Positions 44,666-54,015 of a stretch of 64,000 nucleotides of DNA are shown piece by piece. The DNA comes from JACCYU01 sp050740315 (lineage in GTDB: Bacteria > Pseudomonadota > Gammaproteobacteria > JACCYU01). Position 1 is the first letter of the stretch. Each line of letters begins with the position of its first letter. The notes beneath the pieces are model-generated. The model was not told the origin of the DNA. It was given only the letters and a program-made list of their open reading frames with translations, and ran no database searches. Location of the stretch: assembly GCA_050740315.1 (NCBI GenBank), contig JBOIDC010000005.1, positions 6,996 through 70,995 on the forward strand, written 5' to 3'. A program made the position numbers and the translations under genes.

Positions 44666-46107
44666 CGACAGCTATCGAAATCGCGCGCCAGCATATTCTG
44701 GAGCCTTCCGGGCTCGGCGAGAACGAACTCGGCAACGTGCTGTCCGCGCTGCTGGGTTCGGCCATCGACAGCGGCGATCTGTATTTTCAGCTCAGCCGGC
44801 ACGAAGGCTGGTCGCTGGAGGACGGTACCGTCAAGGGCGCCAGCTACAACATCGAGCGCGGCGTAGGTGTGCGCGCGATGAGCGGCGAGAAGACCGGCTT
44901 CGCGTACTCGGACGATATCGTGCTGCCGGCCCTGATGGATGCTTCGACCGCCGCGCGGGCGATCGCGCGCTGCCCGGCCAGCGGCCGGCTGGCCGCCTGG
45001 AGCGGGCACCAGGGCCATGCCCTGTATCTGCCCGACAGCCCGCTGGAAACCATGAGCGAGCAGGCCAAGGTGGATCTCTTGCAGCAGGTCGATGCCGAGG
45101 CGCGGCGCCAGGATCCGCGCGTGACACAGGTGATGGTGAATCTTTCCGGCGTGCACGAGGTGGTGCTGGTGGCGGCGAGCGACGGCACCCTGGCGGCGGA
45201 CGTGCGGCCGCTGGTGCGGCTGAATGTGGGCGTGATCGCCGAACAGGGCGGGCGCCGGGAGCAGGGCAGCGCGGGCGGCGGCGGCCGCACCGGCTATGCG
45301 TTTTTTCTCGACAACGACCGCGCGCTGGGCTACGCGCGCGAGGCCGTGCGGCAGGCGTTGCTGAATCTGGAAGCGGTCGATGCGCCGGCCGGCAACATGA
45401 CCGTGGTGCTGGGGCCGGGCTGGCCGGGCGTGCTGTTGCACGAGGCCATAGGTCACGGCCTGGAAGGCGACTTCAACCGCAAGGGCACCTCGGCCTTCAG
45501 CGGCCGCATGGGTGAACGGGTGGCGAGTCCTGGCGTCACCGTGGTCGACGATGGCACCTTGCCGGGGCGTCGCGGCTCGCTCAATATCGACGACGAAGGC
45601 ACGCCCACGCAGTGCACCACGTTGATCGAGGACGGGGTGCTGACCGGCTACATTCACGACAAGCTCAACGCGCGGCTGATGGGCGCGCGCTCCACCGGCA
45701 ACGGGCGGCGCGAGTCCTACGCGCACCTGCCCATGCCGCGCATGACCAACACCTATATGCTGGCGGGCAGGCACGACCCGCGGGAGATCATCGCCTCGGT
45801 GGACAAGGGTTTTTACGCCGTGAACTTCGGCGGCGGGCAGGTCGACATCACGTCGGGCAAGTTCGTGTTTTCGGCCTCCGAGGCCTATCTGATCGAAAAG
45901 GGCAGGCTCACACGCCCGGTCAAGGGCGCGACCCTGATCGGCAACGGCCCCGACGTGCTGACGCGCGTGTCCATGGTCGGCAATGATCTCAAGCTGGACG
46001 AGGGCGTGGGCACCTGCGGCAAGGAGGGGCAGAGCGTGCCGGTGGGCGTCGGACAGCCGACCTTGCGCATCGACGGTCTCACCGTCGGCGGCACCGGTCA
46101 AACATGA
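44662..46107 (+). CDS. tldD: Metalloprotease TldD
   Basis: A 481-residue subunit of the TldD/TldE heterodimer that degrades unfolded peptides and matures some RiPPs and antitoxins. TldD carries the zinc-binding HEAIGH (HExxxH, in LLHEAIGHGLEGD) and the later GVGTCGKEGQSVPVGVGQPTLRI segment. The ATG at 44662 overlaps the nit stop. Its stop in turn overlaps the pmbA start. No darP (yjgA) lies between tldD and pmbA, unlike in Pseudomonas. Confidence 0.95.
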   Translation: MTTAIEIARQHILEPSGLGENELGNVLSALLGSAIDSGDLYFQLSRHEGWSLEDGTVKGASYNIERGVGVRAMSGEKTGFAYSDDIVLPALMDASTAARAIARCPASGRLAAWSGHQGHALYLPDSPLETMSEQAKVDLLQQVDAEARRQDPRVTQVMVNLSGVHEVVLVAASDGTLAADVRPLVRLNVGVIAEQGGRREQGSAGGGGRTGYAFFLDNDRALGYAREAVRQALLNLEAVDAPAGNMTVVLGPGWPGVLLHEAIGHGLEGDFNRKGTSAFSGRMGERVASPGVTVVDDGTLPGRRGSLNIDDEGTPTQCTTLIEDGVLTGYIHDKLNARLMGARSTGNGRRESYAHLPMPRMTNTYMLAGRHDPREIIASVDKGFYAVNFGGGQVDITSGKFVFSASEAYLIEKGRLTRPVKGATLIGNGPDVLTRVSMVGNDLKLDEGVGTCGKEGQSVPVGVGQPTLRIDGLTVGGTGQT

Positions 46108-47447
46108 GCCAGTTGCAAACCACCGCGCTGGATATGGACGCCCTCAAGCGCCTGGCCGCGCAGACGCTCGAGGAAGGCAAGCGACAGGGCGCCAGCAGCG
46201 TGGAAGTGGATGTCAACGTGGATACCGGATTGTCCGTAACCGCGCGCATGGGCGATGTCGAGACGCTGGAACATCACAAGGATCATGGGCTGTCCGTGAC
46301 CGTGTATCTCGGCACGCGCAAGGGTTCCAGCAGCACCTCGGATCTGCGCGCGGAGGCCATGCGGGAGGCGGTGCAAGCGGCCTGCCGCATCGCGCGTTAC
46401 ACCGCCGAGGACGAATGCGCGGGGCTTGCCGATCCGGATCTTATCAGCCGCGATTATCCCGATCTGGACCTTGATCATCCGTGGGGCCTTACCGCCGAAC
46501 AGGCCGTCGATATGGCGGTCGAATGCGAGGCCGCGGCGCGCGCGGTGGACCCGCGCATCTCCAACTCGGAGGGCGCGAGCGTCAGCCGGCTGCGCGGCGT
46601 GTCCGTCTACGGTAACAGTCACGGCTTCATTGGGGGTTACCGCGGCACCCGGCATTCCCTGAGCTGTGCCGTCATCGGCCAGCAGAACGGGCACATGCAG
46701 CGCGACTACTGGTATAGCGTGGCGCGCGAGAGCGAAGATCTGGACTCCGCGCAAACGGTGGGGCGTATCGCGGCCGAGCGCACCTTGCGTCGCCTGAACT
46801 CGCGCAGGCTTGGCACCTGCCAGGCGCCCGTGATCTTCGAGGCCGGCGTGGCCCGCAGTCTGCTCGGGCATTTCGTCGGCGCGATCAGTGGCGGGGCCTT
46901 GTATCGCAAGGCGTCGTTTCTCCTGGATCAGGCCGGCCAGCCGGTGTTCCCGGAATTCGTGCATATTCACGAGCAACCGCATCTCAAAGGCGCCATGGGC
47001 AGCGCGCCCTTCGACAACGAAGGCGTGGCGACGAAGCCGCGCGACCTGATCGCTGGCGGCGTGTTGCAAGGCTACGTGCTCGGAAGCTATGCGGCGCGCC
47101 GGCTCGGGCTGCAATCCACCGGCAATGCGGGCGGCGTGCACAATCTGATCATCGACCCGGGCCCGCACGACCTGCCGGGCCTGATGAAGTTGATGGGCGA
47201 GGGCCTGCTGGTGACCGAGCTTATCGGCCACGGCGTCAATCCGGTGACCGGCGATTACTCGCGCGGCGCGGCCGGTTTCTGGGTAGCAAACGGAGAAATT
47301 CGGTACGCGGTGGAAGAGATCACTATCGCGGGCAATCTCAAGGATATGTTCCTGTCGTTTCAGGCCGTCGGCAACGACGTGGACAAGCGCGGCAACATCC
47401 GCAGCGGCTCGATTCTGATCGAGCGCATGACCGTGGCCGGGGAATAG
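46104..47447 (+). CDS. pmbA: Metalloprotease PmbA (TldE)
   Basis: A 447-residue TldE/PmbA partner of TldD, lacking the zinc motif, as expected. Recognisable regions are SVEVDVNVDTGLSVTARMGDVETLEHH, GFIGGYRGTRHSLSC, and the C-terminal GHGVNPVTGDYSRGAAGFWVANGEI. It is fused into one operon with nit and tldD through ATGA overlaps. Confidence 0.94.
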   Translation: MSQLQTTALDMDALKRLAAQTLEEGKRQGASSVEVDVNVDTGLSVTARMGDVETLEHHKDHGLSVTVYLGTRKGSSSTSDLRAEAMREAVQAACRIARYTAEDECAGLADPDLISRDYPDLDLDHPWGLTAEQAVDMAVECEAAARAVDPRISNSEGASVSRLRGVSVYGNSHGFIGGYRGTRHSLSCAVIGQQNGHMQRDYWYSVARESEDLDSAQTVGRIAAERTLRRLNSRRLGTCQAPVIFEAGVARSLLGHFVGAISGGALYRKASFLLDQAGQPVFPEFVHIHEQPHLKGAMGSAPFDNEGVATKPRDLIAGGVLQGYVLGSYAARRLGLQSTGNAGGVHNLIIDPGPHDLPGLMKLMGEGLLVTELIGHGVNPVTGDYSRGAAGFWVANGEIRYAVEEITIAGNLKDMFLSFQAVGNDVDKRGNIRSGSILIERMTVAGE

Positions 47448-47449
47448 GG

Positions 47450-48634
47450 CTATTCTTTCAGCCGATCCATCACCACTCGCGTCAGTGCGGCGGTCTTGAG
47501 GTCGATCAGCGGATCGAGGAAATAATGATCCAGTCCCGGCTCGACCAGGGTCACGCCACCCAGGGCCAGCTCATCGACCAGTAAAGTCAGACCATCATTG
47601 GGGCCCAGTTGGTGCATGGATCGATAATTGTCAAACGTGCGGCCGGGCATGACCTGCCCCGACAGCGGCGCGCCGACGTAGTTAAGAACAAAAATGTGGT
47701 TGGGAATTCGAATCTGCCGCAGGCGCGCATCGCTGCGCGCGCGGGTCACGCTCCGCACGCCGGCCATGTCCCAGCCCTTGTACCCAAAATAAGTGCGCGC
47801 CAGCCAGCTTCTGGGCCAGCGAAAGGCCCGATCCGCCAGCGGCGTGCCGCGCAGCAGGCCGCCGACGTTGATCCACGCCTTTACGCGGCGGGTTTCCGCG
47901 GGGGCGAGTAAATGTCCCAGAGCGAACGCGGCCTCGGGCCCGCCTTTGCTGACACTGACGAGGATAATGTCGCGGTTTTTGCGGCTGAGCCGCCTGACGT
48001 CCGCGGCAATAATCGCCGCGTTTTCTTCGACGCGGCCGTTTTCCTTAACTCCGATCAGGCGCGTGTCATAGCCCATTCGCGTCAGGGTTTCGCGCTGGCG
48101 GGCGAAATCCGCGCCGGAATCCGTCGTCACGTAAAACCAGCCCGGCGCGAACAACAGCATGTAAGCGGCATCGTTCGTCTCGGGCAGCGGTTCGTCCGCC
48201 AACCGCTCTACCTCGCGTTGTACGGCGCGGTGCAGGCGCCTGTTGCGGTCTTGTCTGAGCAGTTGCCGGGTGAACAGCAAGGTGGCGAAGTCGGGCGAAA
48301 ATCGTTTCGAGATCTGGCGCAGACTGTGACGGCTGAAATCGGCGTGCCTTGTGCGCTGCTCCACCGCGCGGATTCGAGCGTCCAGTGCGGGGTTGATCCG
48401 CTCGCCCGGGATGTAATGTGTCAGGTAATAGCGCGCGATTTGTGAATCGACCGTGGTGTCGATTGCCTGGCCCGCCAGCTCGCCTTTGACCGGCAACTGA
48501 GACGGCGGCGCCGTGCAGCCGGCCAGCACCGCCACTGCGCAAAACCAGCGCAGGCCGGCCGCAAGCCTGCAGGCCCCGCGCCTGCGCGATGGCAGGCGCC
48601 ACGGGCTTGAACGCGCTATGGTTTGGCGGTACAC
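47450..48634 (-). CDS. Putative lipoprotein with alpha/beta-hydrolase-like core
   Basis: A 394-residue protein. The N-terminus is arginine-rich, then WFCAVAVLAGC ends in a lipobox, so it is probably an outer-membrane or inner-membrane lipoprotein. In the middle, DIILVSVSKGGPEAAFALG has the shape of a nucleophile elbow with Ser in SxSKGG rather than canonical GxSxG. LDHYFLDPL near the end could supply the histidine. I do not recognise a named family. It lies last on the purM-purN-DUF3108 strand, 52 bases after DUF3108, and its 3' end nearly touches pmbA. The GTG at 48634 is the only start that keeps the signal. Confidence 0.65.
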   Translation of the reverse strand: MYRQTIARSSPWRLPSRRRGACRLAAGLRWFCAVAVLAGCTAPPSQLPVKGELAGQAIDTTVDSQIARYYLTHYIPGERINPALDARIRAVEQRTRHADFSRHSLRQISKRFSPDFATLLFTRQLLRQDRNRRLHRAVQREVERLADEPLPETNDAAYMLLFAPGWFYVTTDSGADFARQRETLTRMGYDTRLIGVKENGRVEENAAIIAADVRRLSRKNRDIILVSVSKGGPEAAFALGHLLAPAETRRVKAWINVGGLLRGTPLADRAFRWPRSWLARTYFGYKGWDMAGVRSVTRARSDARLRQIRIPNHIFVLNYVGAPLSGQVMPGRTFDNYRSMHQLGPNDGLTLLVDELALGGVTLVEPGLDHYFLDPLIDLKTAALTRVVMDRLKE

Positions 48635-48686
48635 ATGAAGTCTGCGGCCGGGCCGGCTGTCACCGACTAGGCTTGGCGCCGGCTCA

Positions 48687-49403
48687 TCACCACTGCACCT
48701 CCTCCAGCAACAGACTCAGCACCACGTCGCCGTCCTCACGGTTTTCGACCTTGACCGGCAGGTAGTTGAGCCTGGGCGCGTACCAGGTGGTGTACGTGGT
48801 ATTTTCGTCGTCGTGCTTGCGCCGCTCCAGCTTGACCGCCTCGAACTCGCCCAGCGGCGTCTCGATGGTTTCCCGGCCCAGATTGGTGAAGGTGTAGGTC
48901 TTCAGTTCGCCCTTGGAGATCACGGGGTAGGTGAGCTTTGTGCGGCCGTTCCGTGCGTCCTGGATCAGTGCCAGTTGCAGCGAGAAGTTGTCCAGTGTCC
49001 CGTCCGGAATCTTCAACGCCTTGTGTTCGCCGCGGAAATTGACCTGAGCGACGTTGCGGTCCCAGTTGTAGCGATAATATTCGTTGCGGTTTTTGTCGCT
49101 GCCCTTGTGCGTGTAACGGTAGTTGAGCGGGATCACCTGCCCGTCCACCTGTTCGAGCACGGCCTGCTCGTAGATCCGGTGGTCGCCGAACAACCAGGAC
49201 GCCATGCCGATGGGCTCGGCCTCCGAACGGTACACGATATTTTCCGCGCCGCGGGTCAGGGTGATGGTTGTGGCGATGACGTTCAGGCCGGCCTTTTTGA
49301 TGTGGTAGCGTGCGCTGAAATCCGCAATGCGCCCGGCGGCGGCAAGCTCCGCGGACCCGATCGCCAGCGCGGCCGCAAGAACAGCGGATAACCAGCGGCT
49401 CAA
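48687..49403 (-). CDS. DUF3108 domain-containing protein
   Basis: A 238-residue secreted protein: a signal peptide (LSAVLAAALAIGSAELAAA) followed by the DUF3108 fold, seen as ADFSARYHIKKAGLNVIATTITL, RSEAEPIGM and LGEFEAVKLERRKHD. Its start overlaps the purN stop by four bases. The same purM-purN-DUF3108 order is common in Pseudomonas and relatives. The function is unknown; an envelope role is likely. Confidence 0.85.
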   Translation of the reverse strand: MSRWLSAVLAAALAIGSAELAAAGRIADFSARYHIKKAGLNVIATTITLTRGAENIVYRSEAEPIGMASWLFGDHRIYEQAVLEQVDGQVIPLNYRYTHKGSDKNRNEYYRYNWDRNVAQVNFRGEHKALKIPDGTLDNFSLQLALIQDARNGRTKLTYPVISKGELKTYTFTNLGRETIETPLGEFEAVKLERRKHDDENTTYTTWYAPRLNYLPVKVENREDGDVVLSLLLEEVQW

Positions 49404-50062
49404 GCGTCCGCCTCGTCCAGCATGACCGGACGTTTGAGCGGCGCGCCATCCAGATACACCGCGTCGCCGCGCAACGCCAGGCGTCCGGCGCAGAACCAGC
49501 TTACCGCCCGCGGGTAAATGACATGTTCGCGCCGCAGCACGCGCGCCGCCAGCGTGTCCGGGTCGTCGCCCGGCTCGACCCTGACCCGCGCCTGAATCAC
49601 CACCGGGCCGGCGTCCACCTCGTTGGTGACGAAATGCACGCTGCAGCCGTGATAGGCGACACGAGACGCCAGGGCGCGCCGGTGGGTGTGCAGGCCGCGG
49701 AACTCGGGTAGCAGGGAAGGATGAATGTTGAGCATGCGGCCCGCAAAGCGAGTGATGAATTCGGCGCTCAAGATGCGCATAAAACCGGCCATGGCGATCA
49801 ATCCTGGTTGGTAGACTTCGATGCGCGCCATGAGTTCTTGATCGTAGCTCGAACGATCGGGCAAAGCCTTGTGATCGACCACCTGGGTGGCGATGCCGGC
49901 CTCGCGGGCGCGGATCAGGGCGAAGGCGTCCGCACGGTTACTCACGACCGCGCGGATCGCGCCCCGGATCTCGCCGCGCTGTTGTGCGTCGATCAGGGAT
50001 TGCAGATTGCTGCCGCGGCCGGACACGAGCACCACGATAGACAGTGCTTGCGCGCCGGTCAT
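49400..50062 (-). CDS. purN: Phosphoribosylglycinamide formyltransferase
   Basis: A 220-residue GAR transformylase of purine synthesis using 10-formyl-THF. The VLVSGRGSNLQSLID N-terminus, FMRILSAEFITRFAGRMLNIHPSLLPEFRG with the catalytic Asn-x-His, and VTNEVDAGPVVIQARV are all present. The downstream DUF3108 gene overlaps it. It follows purM by one base. Confidence 0.94.
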   Translation of the reverse strand: MTGAQALSIVVLVSGRGSNLQSLIDAQQRGEIRGAIRAVVSNRADAFALIRAREAGIATQVVDHKALPDRSSYDQELMARIEVYQPGLIAMAGFMRILSAEFITRFAGRMLNIHPSLLPEFRGLHTHRRALASRVAYHGCSVHFVTNEVDAGPVVIQARVRVEPGDDPDTLAARVLRREHVIYPRAVSWFCAGRLALRGDAVYLDGAPLKRPVMLDEADA

Positions 50063-50063
50063 G

Positions 50064-51113
50064 TTATTCGTAAACGACGCGCGGCTCGCCGTCCCCCGCG
50101 GTCACCGTACCGATCGTCCAGGCCTCGATGCCGGCTTGCGCGCAGTGGTCGATGATCGCCCCGCGCTGACCGGCGGGCGCGACCACCACCATGCCGAGGC
50201 CGCAGTTGAACGTGCGCAGCATTTCCTGTTCCGCGACGCCGCCCCGGGCCTGCAGCCAGGTGAAGATCTCCGGGCGCGGCCAGGCGCGCGCGCTGACCTC
50301 GGCATTGCACCCCGCTGGCAGCACGCGCGGCAGGTTTTCGGTAATTCCGCCGCCGGTGATGTGCGCCAGCGCGTGAAGTTTCTGCGCGCCCATCAGCGGC
50401 AGCAGGGTCTGCACGTAGATGCGCGTCGGCGCGATCAGCGCGTCGCCCAGGGTGGTCTGGCCGAACGGCTGATCGAGGGTCGCGCTGCTGTCGCTGAGAA
50501 TCCTGCGGATCAGCGAATAGCCGTTCGAATGCGGCCCGGAGGAGGCCAGCCCGATGAGCGCGTCACCCGCCTGAACCCTGGAGCCATCCAGGATGCGGTC
50601 TTTTTCGACGACGCCGACGCAAAAGCCGGCCAGGTCGTAATCGCCCGGTGCGTACATGCCCGGCATCTCGGCCGTCTCGCCGCCCACCAGCGCGGCGCCA
50701 GCCTCGCGGCAACCCATGGCGATACCCTCGATGACCCGCGCGGCGGTGTCGACCTCGAGCTTGCCGGTGGCGTAGTAGTCGAGAAAAAACAGCGGTTCGG
50801 CGCCGTGTACCAGCACGTCGTTGACGCACATGGCCACGAGGTCAACGCCGATGGTGTCGTGCCGGTCGAGCTCGTTAGTGAGCCTGAGTTTGGTGCCGAC
50901 GCCGTCGGTGCCGGACACGAGCACCGGCTGGCGGTAACATCGCAGGGGCAGCTCGAACAGCGCGCCAAAGCCGCCCAGCCCGCTCAGCACGCCCGCTCTG
51001 GTGGTGGCGGCGACCGCGGGTTTGATGCGCTCGACCAGCGCCTCGCCCGCATCGATATCTACACCCGCGTCGCGATAGCGCAAGGAATGCGTTGGATTGT
51101 CGGGCTCGGACAT
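50064..51113 (-). CDS. purM: Phosphoribosylformylglycinamidine cyclo-ligase
   Basis: A 349-residue AIR synthetase. Typical motifs are YRDAGVDIDAGEALVERIKP, LSGLGGFGALFELP, SGTDGVGTKLRL and the GGETAEMPGMY substrate loop. It is first in the minus-strand operon and shares a 136-base divergent region with the DUF2066 gene. PurR-type operators were not seen there. Confidence 0.95.
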   Translation of the reverse strand: MSEPDNPTHSLRYRDAGVDIDAGEALVERIKPAVAATTRAGVLSGLGGFGALFELPLRCYRQPVLVSGTDGVGTKLRLTNELDRHDTIGVDLVAMCVNDVLVHGAEPLFFLDYYATGKLEVDTAARVIEGIAMGCREAGAALVGGETAEMPGMYAPGDYDLAGFCVGVVEKDRILDGSRVQAGDALIGLASSGPHSNGYSLIRRILSDSSATLDQPFGQTTLGDALIAPTRIYVQTLLPLMGAQKLHALAHITGGGITENLPRVLPAGCNAEVSARAWPRPEIFTWLQARGGVAEQEMLRTFNCGLGMVVVAPAGQRGAIIDHCAQAGIEAWTIGTVTAGDGEPRVVYE

Positions 51114-51249
51114 CGGGAGGCACAGACAGCGATGCAGGGAGCATCGATGGTAACGATGTCATTCGAGGCTGTAAACTATGCCGCCGAATCATCTATGTTA
51201 TCGTAGCTTCGTCAAAAAACTCCTTAGCTGACCCATAGATAAGGATCGC

Positions 51250-52356
51250 GTGTTTCCTTTATCGACCAACCGCGTCGTGTTCCTCATGGGCGTCGTCTTC
51301 CTGCTGGCGGTTTCGAGCTGGCCACCGGATGCGCGCGCGGCGGAGGTGCGCGATCTTTATCGGGCCGAGGCGCCGGTACAAAGCCAGGAGCCGGCCGCAC
51401 GCGAACAGGCTTTTCGCGCGGCACTGGAGGCGGTGCTGATCAAGGTGACCGGCAGCCGCGACATCGCCGGCCAGCCGGCGGCCGAACCGTTACTGGCCTC
51501 GGCTTCGAACTATGTGCAGCAGTTCGGTTATCGCAACAGGGGGGCGGGGACCGCGCTCGACGTGGTATTCGACAGCGCGGCCGTGGACGCCGCCCTGACC
51601 GACGCCAATTTGCCGGTGTGGGTCGATGAGCGACCCGCGGTGCTGGCCTGGCTGGCGGTGCAGTCCGGCGACAAGCGCTACCTGGTGGATGACGATCGCC
51701 GCAAAAAAGCCACGCGAATCGTGCTGAGAACGGCGGCGCGCCGTGGCATACCGGTGTTGTTCCCGTTACTGGATATGGAGGACCGCGCCCGGGTGAATGT
51801 CGCCGATGTGCTGGGCGGCTTCGATGAGAACGTCATCCAGGCCTCGGCGCGTTACGAGGCCGACGCGGTGGTGATCACCCGCGTCACGCAATCAGGCGAG
51901 AATAACTGGCGCGCCGACTGGCAGTTGCGATACGGCGGCGAGGCATCCGGACGCAGCTTCGGGGGCGCGAGCATGGCAGCCGTGCTGACCGATGGCGTGC
52001 ACTTTGTGGCAGACACCTTGGCGCAGCGCCTGGCGGTGATCGCAACCGCCAGCGCGTCGGGCGGGCTGGTGATATCGGTCGAGGGCGTGGATTCGCTGGA
52101 GGACTACGCCAGACTGCGCACCTACCTCGACAATCTTGCGCTCGTCAAAGGCTATCGCATTGACAGTGTCGAGCCCGGTTATGCCAGTTTTCGTCTGCAG
52201 GTAAGCGGCGATCCGGCCGACGTCGAACGGCTGATCGCGCTGGGCAATGTGCTGGAAGAGGCGCCGCCGCCGCAACGGGCGCCATCCGCACCGAATCGCG
52301 CGGTCGTCGCCACGGGTCAGGAATTGCCGGCGCTGCATTTCCGGATGCGGCAGTGA
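51250..52356 (+). CDS. DUF2066 domain-containing secreted protein
   Basis: A 368-residue protein with signal peptide (VVFLMGVVFLLAVSS, cleavage after ARA) and the DUF2066 block: VRDLYRAEAPVQSQEPAAREQAFRAALEAVLIKVTGSRDI, then YVQQFGYR and LPVWVDERPAVLAWLAV. AAGGA lies five bases upstream of the GTG. It heads an operon with the PgsA-like, PerM and hda genes; the same order is known from Pseudomonas. The function is unknown. Confidence 0.85.
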   Translation: MFPLSTNRVVFLMGVVFLLAVSSWPPDARAAEVRDLYRAEAPVQSQEPAAREQAFRAALEAVLIKVTGSRDIAGQPAAEPLLASASNYVQQFGYRNRGAGTALDVVFDSAAVDAALTDANLPVWVDERPAVLAWLAVQSGDKRYLVDDDRRKKATRIVLRTAARRGIPVLFPLLDMEDRARVNVADVLGGFDENVIQASARYEADAVVITRVTQSGENNWRADWQLRYGGEASGRSFGGASMAAVLTDGVHFVADTLAQRLAVIATASASGGLVISVEGVDSLEDYARLRTYLDNLALVKGYRIDSVEPGYASFRLQVSGDPADVERLIALGNVLEEAPPPQRAPSAPNRAVVATGQELPALHFRMRQ

Positions 52357-52396
52357 GCGCTGGCGATCGCGCGGAGCGCGGGCGCCCGTGGTTGTA

Positions 52397-52948
52397 ATGG
52401 TGCAGGCACGACATCTTCCCAATCTGATCACGGCATTGCGGTTCCTGCTGGTGCTGCCGCTGACCCTGTTGCTTATAAATGGTCAATACGCGTCCGCACT
52501 GGCGCTATTCGCGATGATGGGCGTCTCCGACGCGGCGGACGGATTTCTGGCCAAGCGCTTCCACTGGCAAAGCCGGCTGGGCGAATATCTGGACCCGCTG
52601 GCCGACAAGACCATGCTGGTCAGCGCTTATCTTACCCTGGGCTGGCTGGGACTGTTGCCGGGCTGGCTGGTGGCGACGGTCATCGTGCGCGATCTGGTCA
52701 TCGTGGGCGGCGCGCTGGCCTATCATTTCGTCACGCGCCGGCTGGAGATGCGTCCCACCCTGATCAGCAAGGCCAATACCGTGGCGCAGATCGCGCTGGC
52801 GGTGGCCGTGATCGCCGATCAGTTTCTCACCATGACCAATCTGATTATGGAGGGCCTGGTGCTGATCGTATTCGCGACCACCGCGGTCAGCGGGCTTCAT
52901 TACGTGCTGGCGTGGAGCCGGCTCACGCGCGCGGCGCGCCAGCCATGA
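52397..52948 (+). CDS. CDP-alcohol phosphatidyltransferase family protein (PgsA-like)
   Basis: A 183-residue multi-helix membrane enzyme with the CDP-alcohol motif D-G-x2-A-R-x8-G-x3-D-x3-D in the form SDAADGFLAKRFHWQSRLGEYLDPLADK. The Arg of the motif is Lys in FLAKR, as often in short PgsA-like copies. It may make a phosphatidylglycerol-type or cardiolipin-type lipid, or be a second PgsA. ATG at 52397 gives the standard ARHLPNLITALRF opening; GTG at 52388 is possible. Confidence 0.85.
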   Translation: MVQARHLPNLITALRFLLVLPLTLLLINGQYASALALFAMMGVSDAADGFLAKRFHWQSRLGEYLDPLADKTMLVSAYLTLGWLGLLPGWLVATVIVRDLVIVGGALAYHFVTRRLEMRPTLISKANTVAQIALAVAVIADQFLTMTNLIMEGLVLIVFATTAVSGLHYVLAWSRLTRAARQP

Positions 52949-54015
52949 CGAACCGCGAGTCGCGCACCTGGCTGGCGCTGGCGTGTCTGTTGCTGTGCGG
53001 CTGGCTGCTTTACATTCTGTCGCCCATCCTGACACCGTTTTTGATCGCGGCGCTGCTGGCCTATCTGGGCGATCCGGTGGTCGACAGGCTGGAACGTCTG
53101 GCGCTGCCGCGCACCCTGGCGGTCGTGGTGGTATTCGCGGGCTTTGTGGTGTTGCTGGCGGCGATCATTATCGTGCTGGTGCCGGTAATCAGCGCGCAGA
53201 TCAAGGCGCTGGCCGACGCCGTGCCGGGTTATCTGGACTGGATCAACACGACCCTCATCCCCTGGCTGCAGCGGCGGCTGGACGTCAACATCTCCGCGAT
53301 CGATTTGGCGGCGCTGAAGAACACGCTGTCGGCCAACTTTCGCGAGGCGGGCAGCGCCGCGGCCAATATCCTGTCCTACATCACGCAGTCCGGCGCGGTA
53401 CTGCTGGGTTGGATGTTCAACCTGCTGCTGATCCCGATGGTGGTATTTTATCTGTTGCGGGACTGGGACCGCATTGTCGCCGCGATCAACGCGCTGCTCC
53501 CGCGCCACATCGAACCCACGGTGAGCGGCCTGGCGCGCGAGTCGAACGAGGTGCTGGGGGCGTTTCTGCGCGGCCAGCTGCTGGTCATGATGGCGCTGGG
53601 CGTCATCTATTCGCTCGGGCTGTGGCTGATCGGGCTGGAGTTCGCGCTGCTGATCGGCATGGTCGCTGGACTGGTCAGCTTCGTGCCGTATCTGGGCGTG
53701 ATCGTGGGACTGGCGCTGGCGAGCGTGGCGATGATGTTTCAGACTCAGGATCTGCTGCAGCTGGTGTGGATTGCGCTGGTGTTCGCCGTTGGGCAGACTC
53801 TGGAAGGCATGGTGCTCACACCGTGGCTGGTGGGCGACCGTATCGGCATACATCCGGTGATGGTCATTTTCGCGGTGCTGGCCGGCGGACAGCTGTTCGG
53901 CTTCTTCGGCGTGTTGCTGGCGTTGCCGGTGGCGTCGGTGCTGGCCGTGCTGGCGCGTTACGCCCGCCGGCGTTACGTGGAAAGCGCCTTGTACGAGCCG
54001 GATAACACGGAGTGA
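52945..54015 (+). CDS. AI-2E family transporter, PerM-like
   Basis: A 356-residue polytopic membrane protein of the AI-2E (UPF0118) family, about eight hydrophobic segments. Family marks are LTPFLIAALLAYLGDPVVDRLER, a central LLIPMVVFYLLRDWD and LVSFVPYLGVIVGL, and the late GQTLEGMVLTPWLVGDRIGIHPV. It overlaps the PgsA-like stop by four bases and its own stop overlaps hda. PerM with hda is a conserved gamma order. Transport substrate unknown. Confidence 0.9.
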   Translation: MTNRESRTWLALACLLLCGWLLYILSPILTPFLIAALLAYLGDPVVDRLERLALPRTLAVVVVFAGFVVLLAAIIIVLVPVISAQIKALADAVPGYLDWINTTLIPWLQRRLDVNISAIDLAALKNTLSANFREAGSAAANILSYITQSGAVLLGWMFNLLLIPMVVFYLLRDWDRIVAAINALLPRHIEPTVSGLARESNEVLGAFLRGQLLVMMALGVIYSLGLWLIGLEFALLIGMVAGLVSFVPYLGVIVGLALASVAMMFQTQDLLQLVWIALVFAVGQTLEGMVLTPWLVGDRIGIHPVMVIFAVLAGGQLFGFFGVLLALPVASVLAVLARYARRRYVESALYEPDNTE

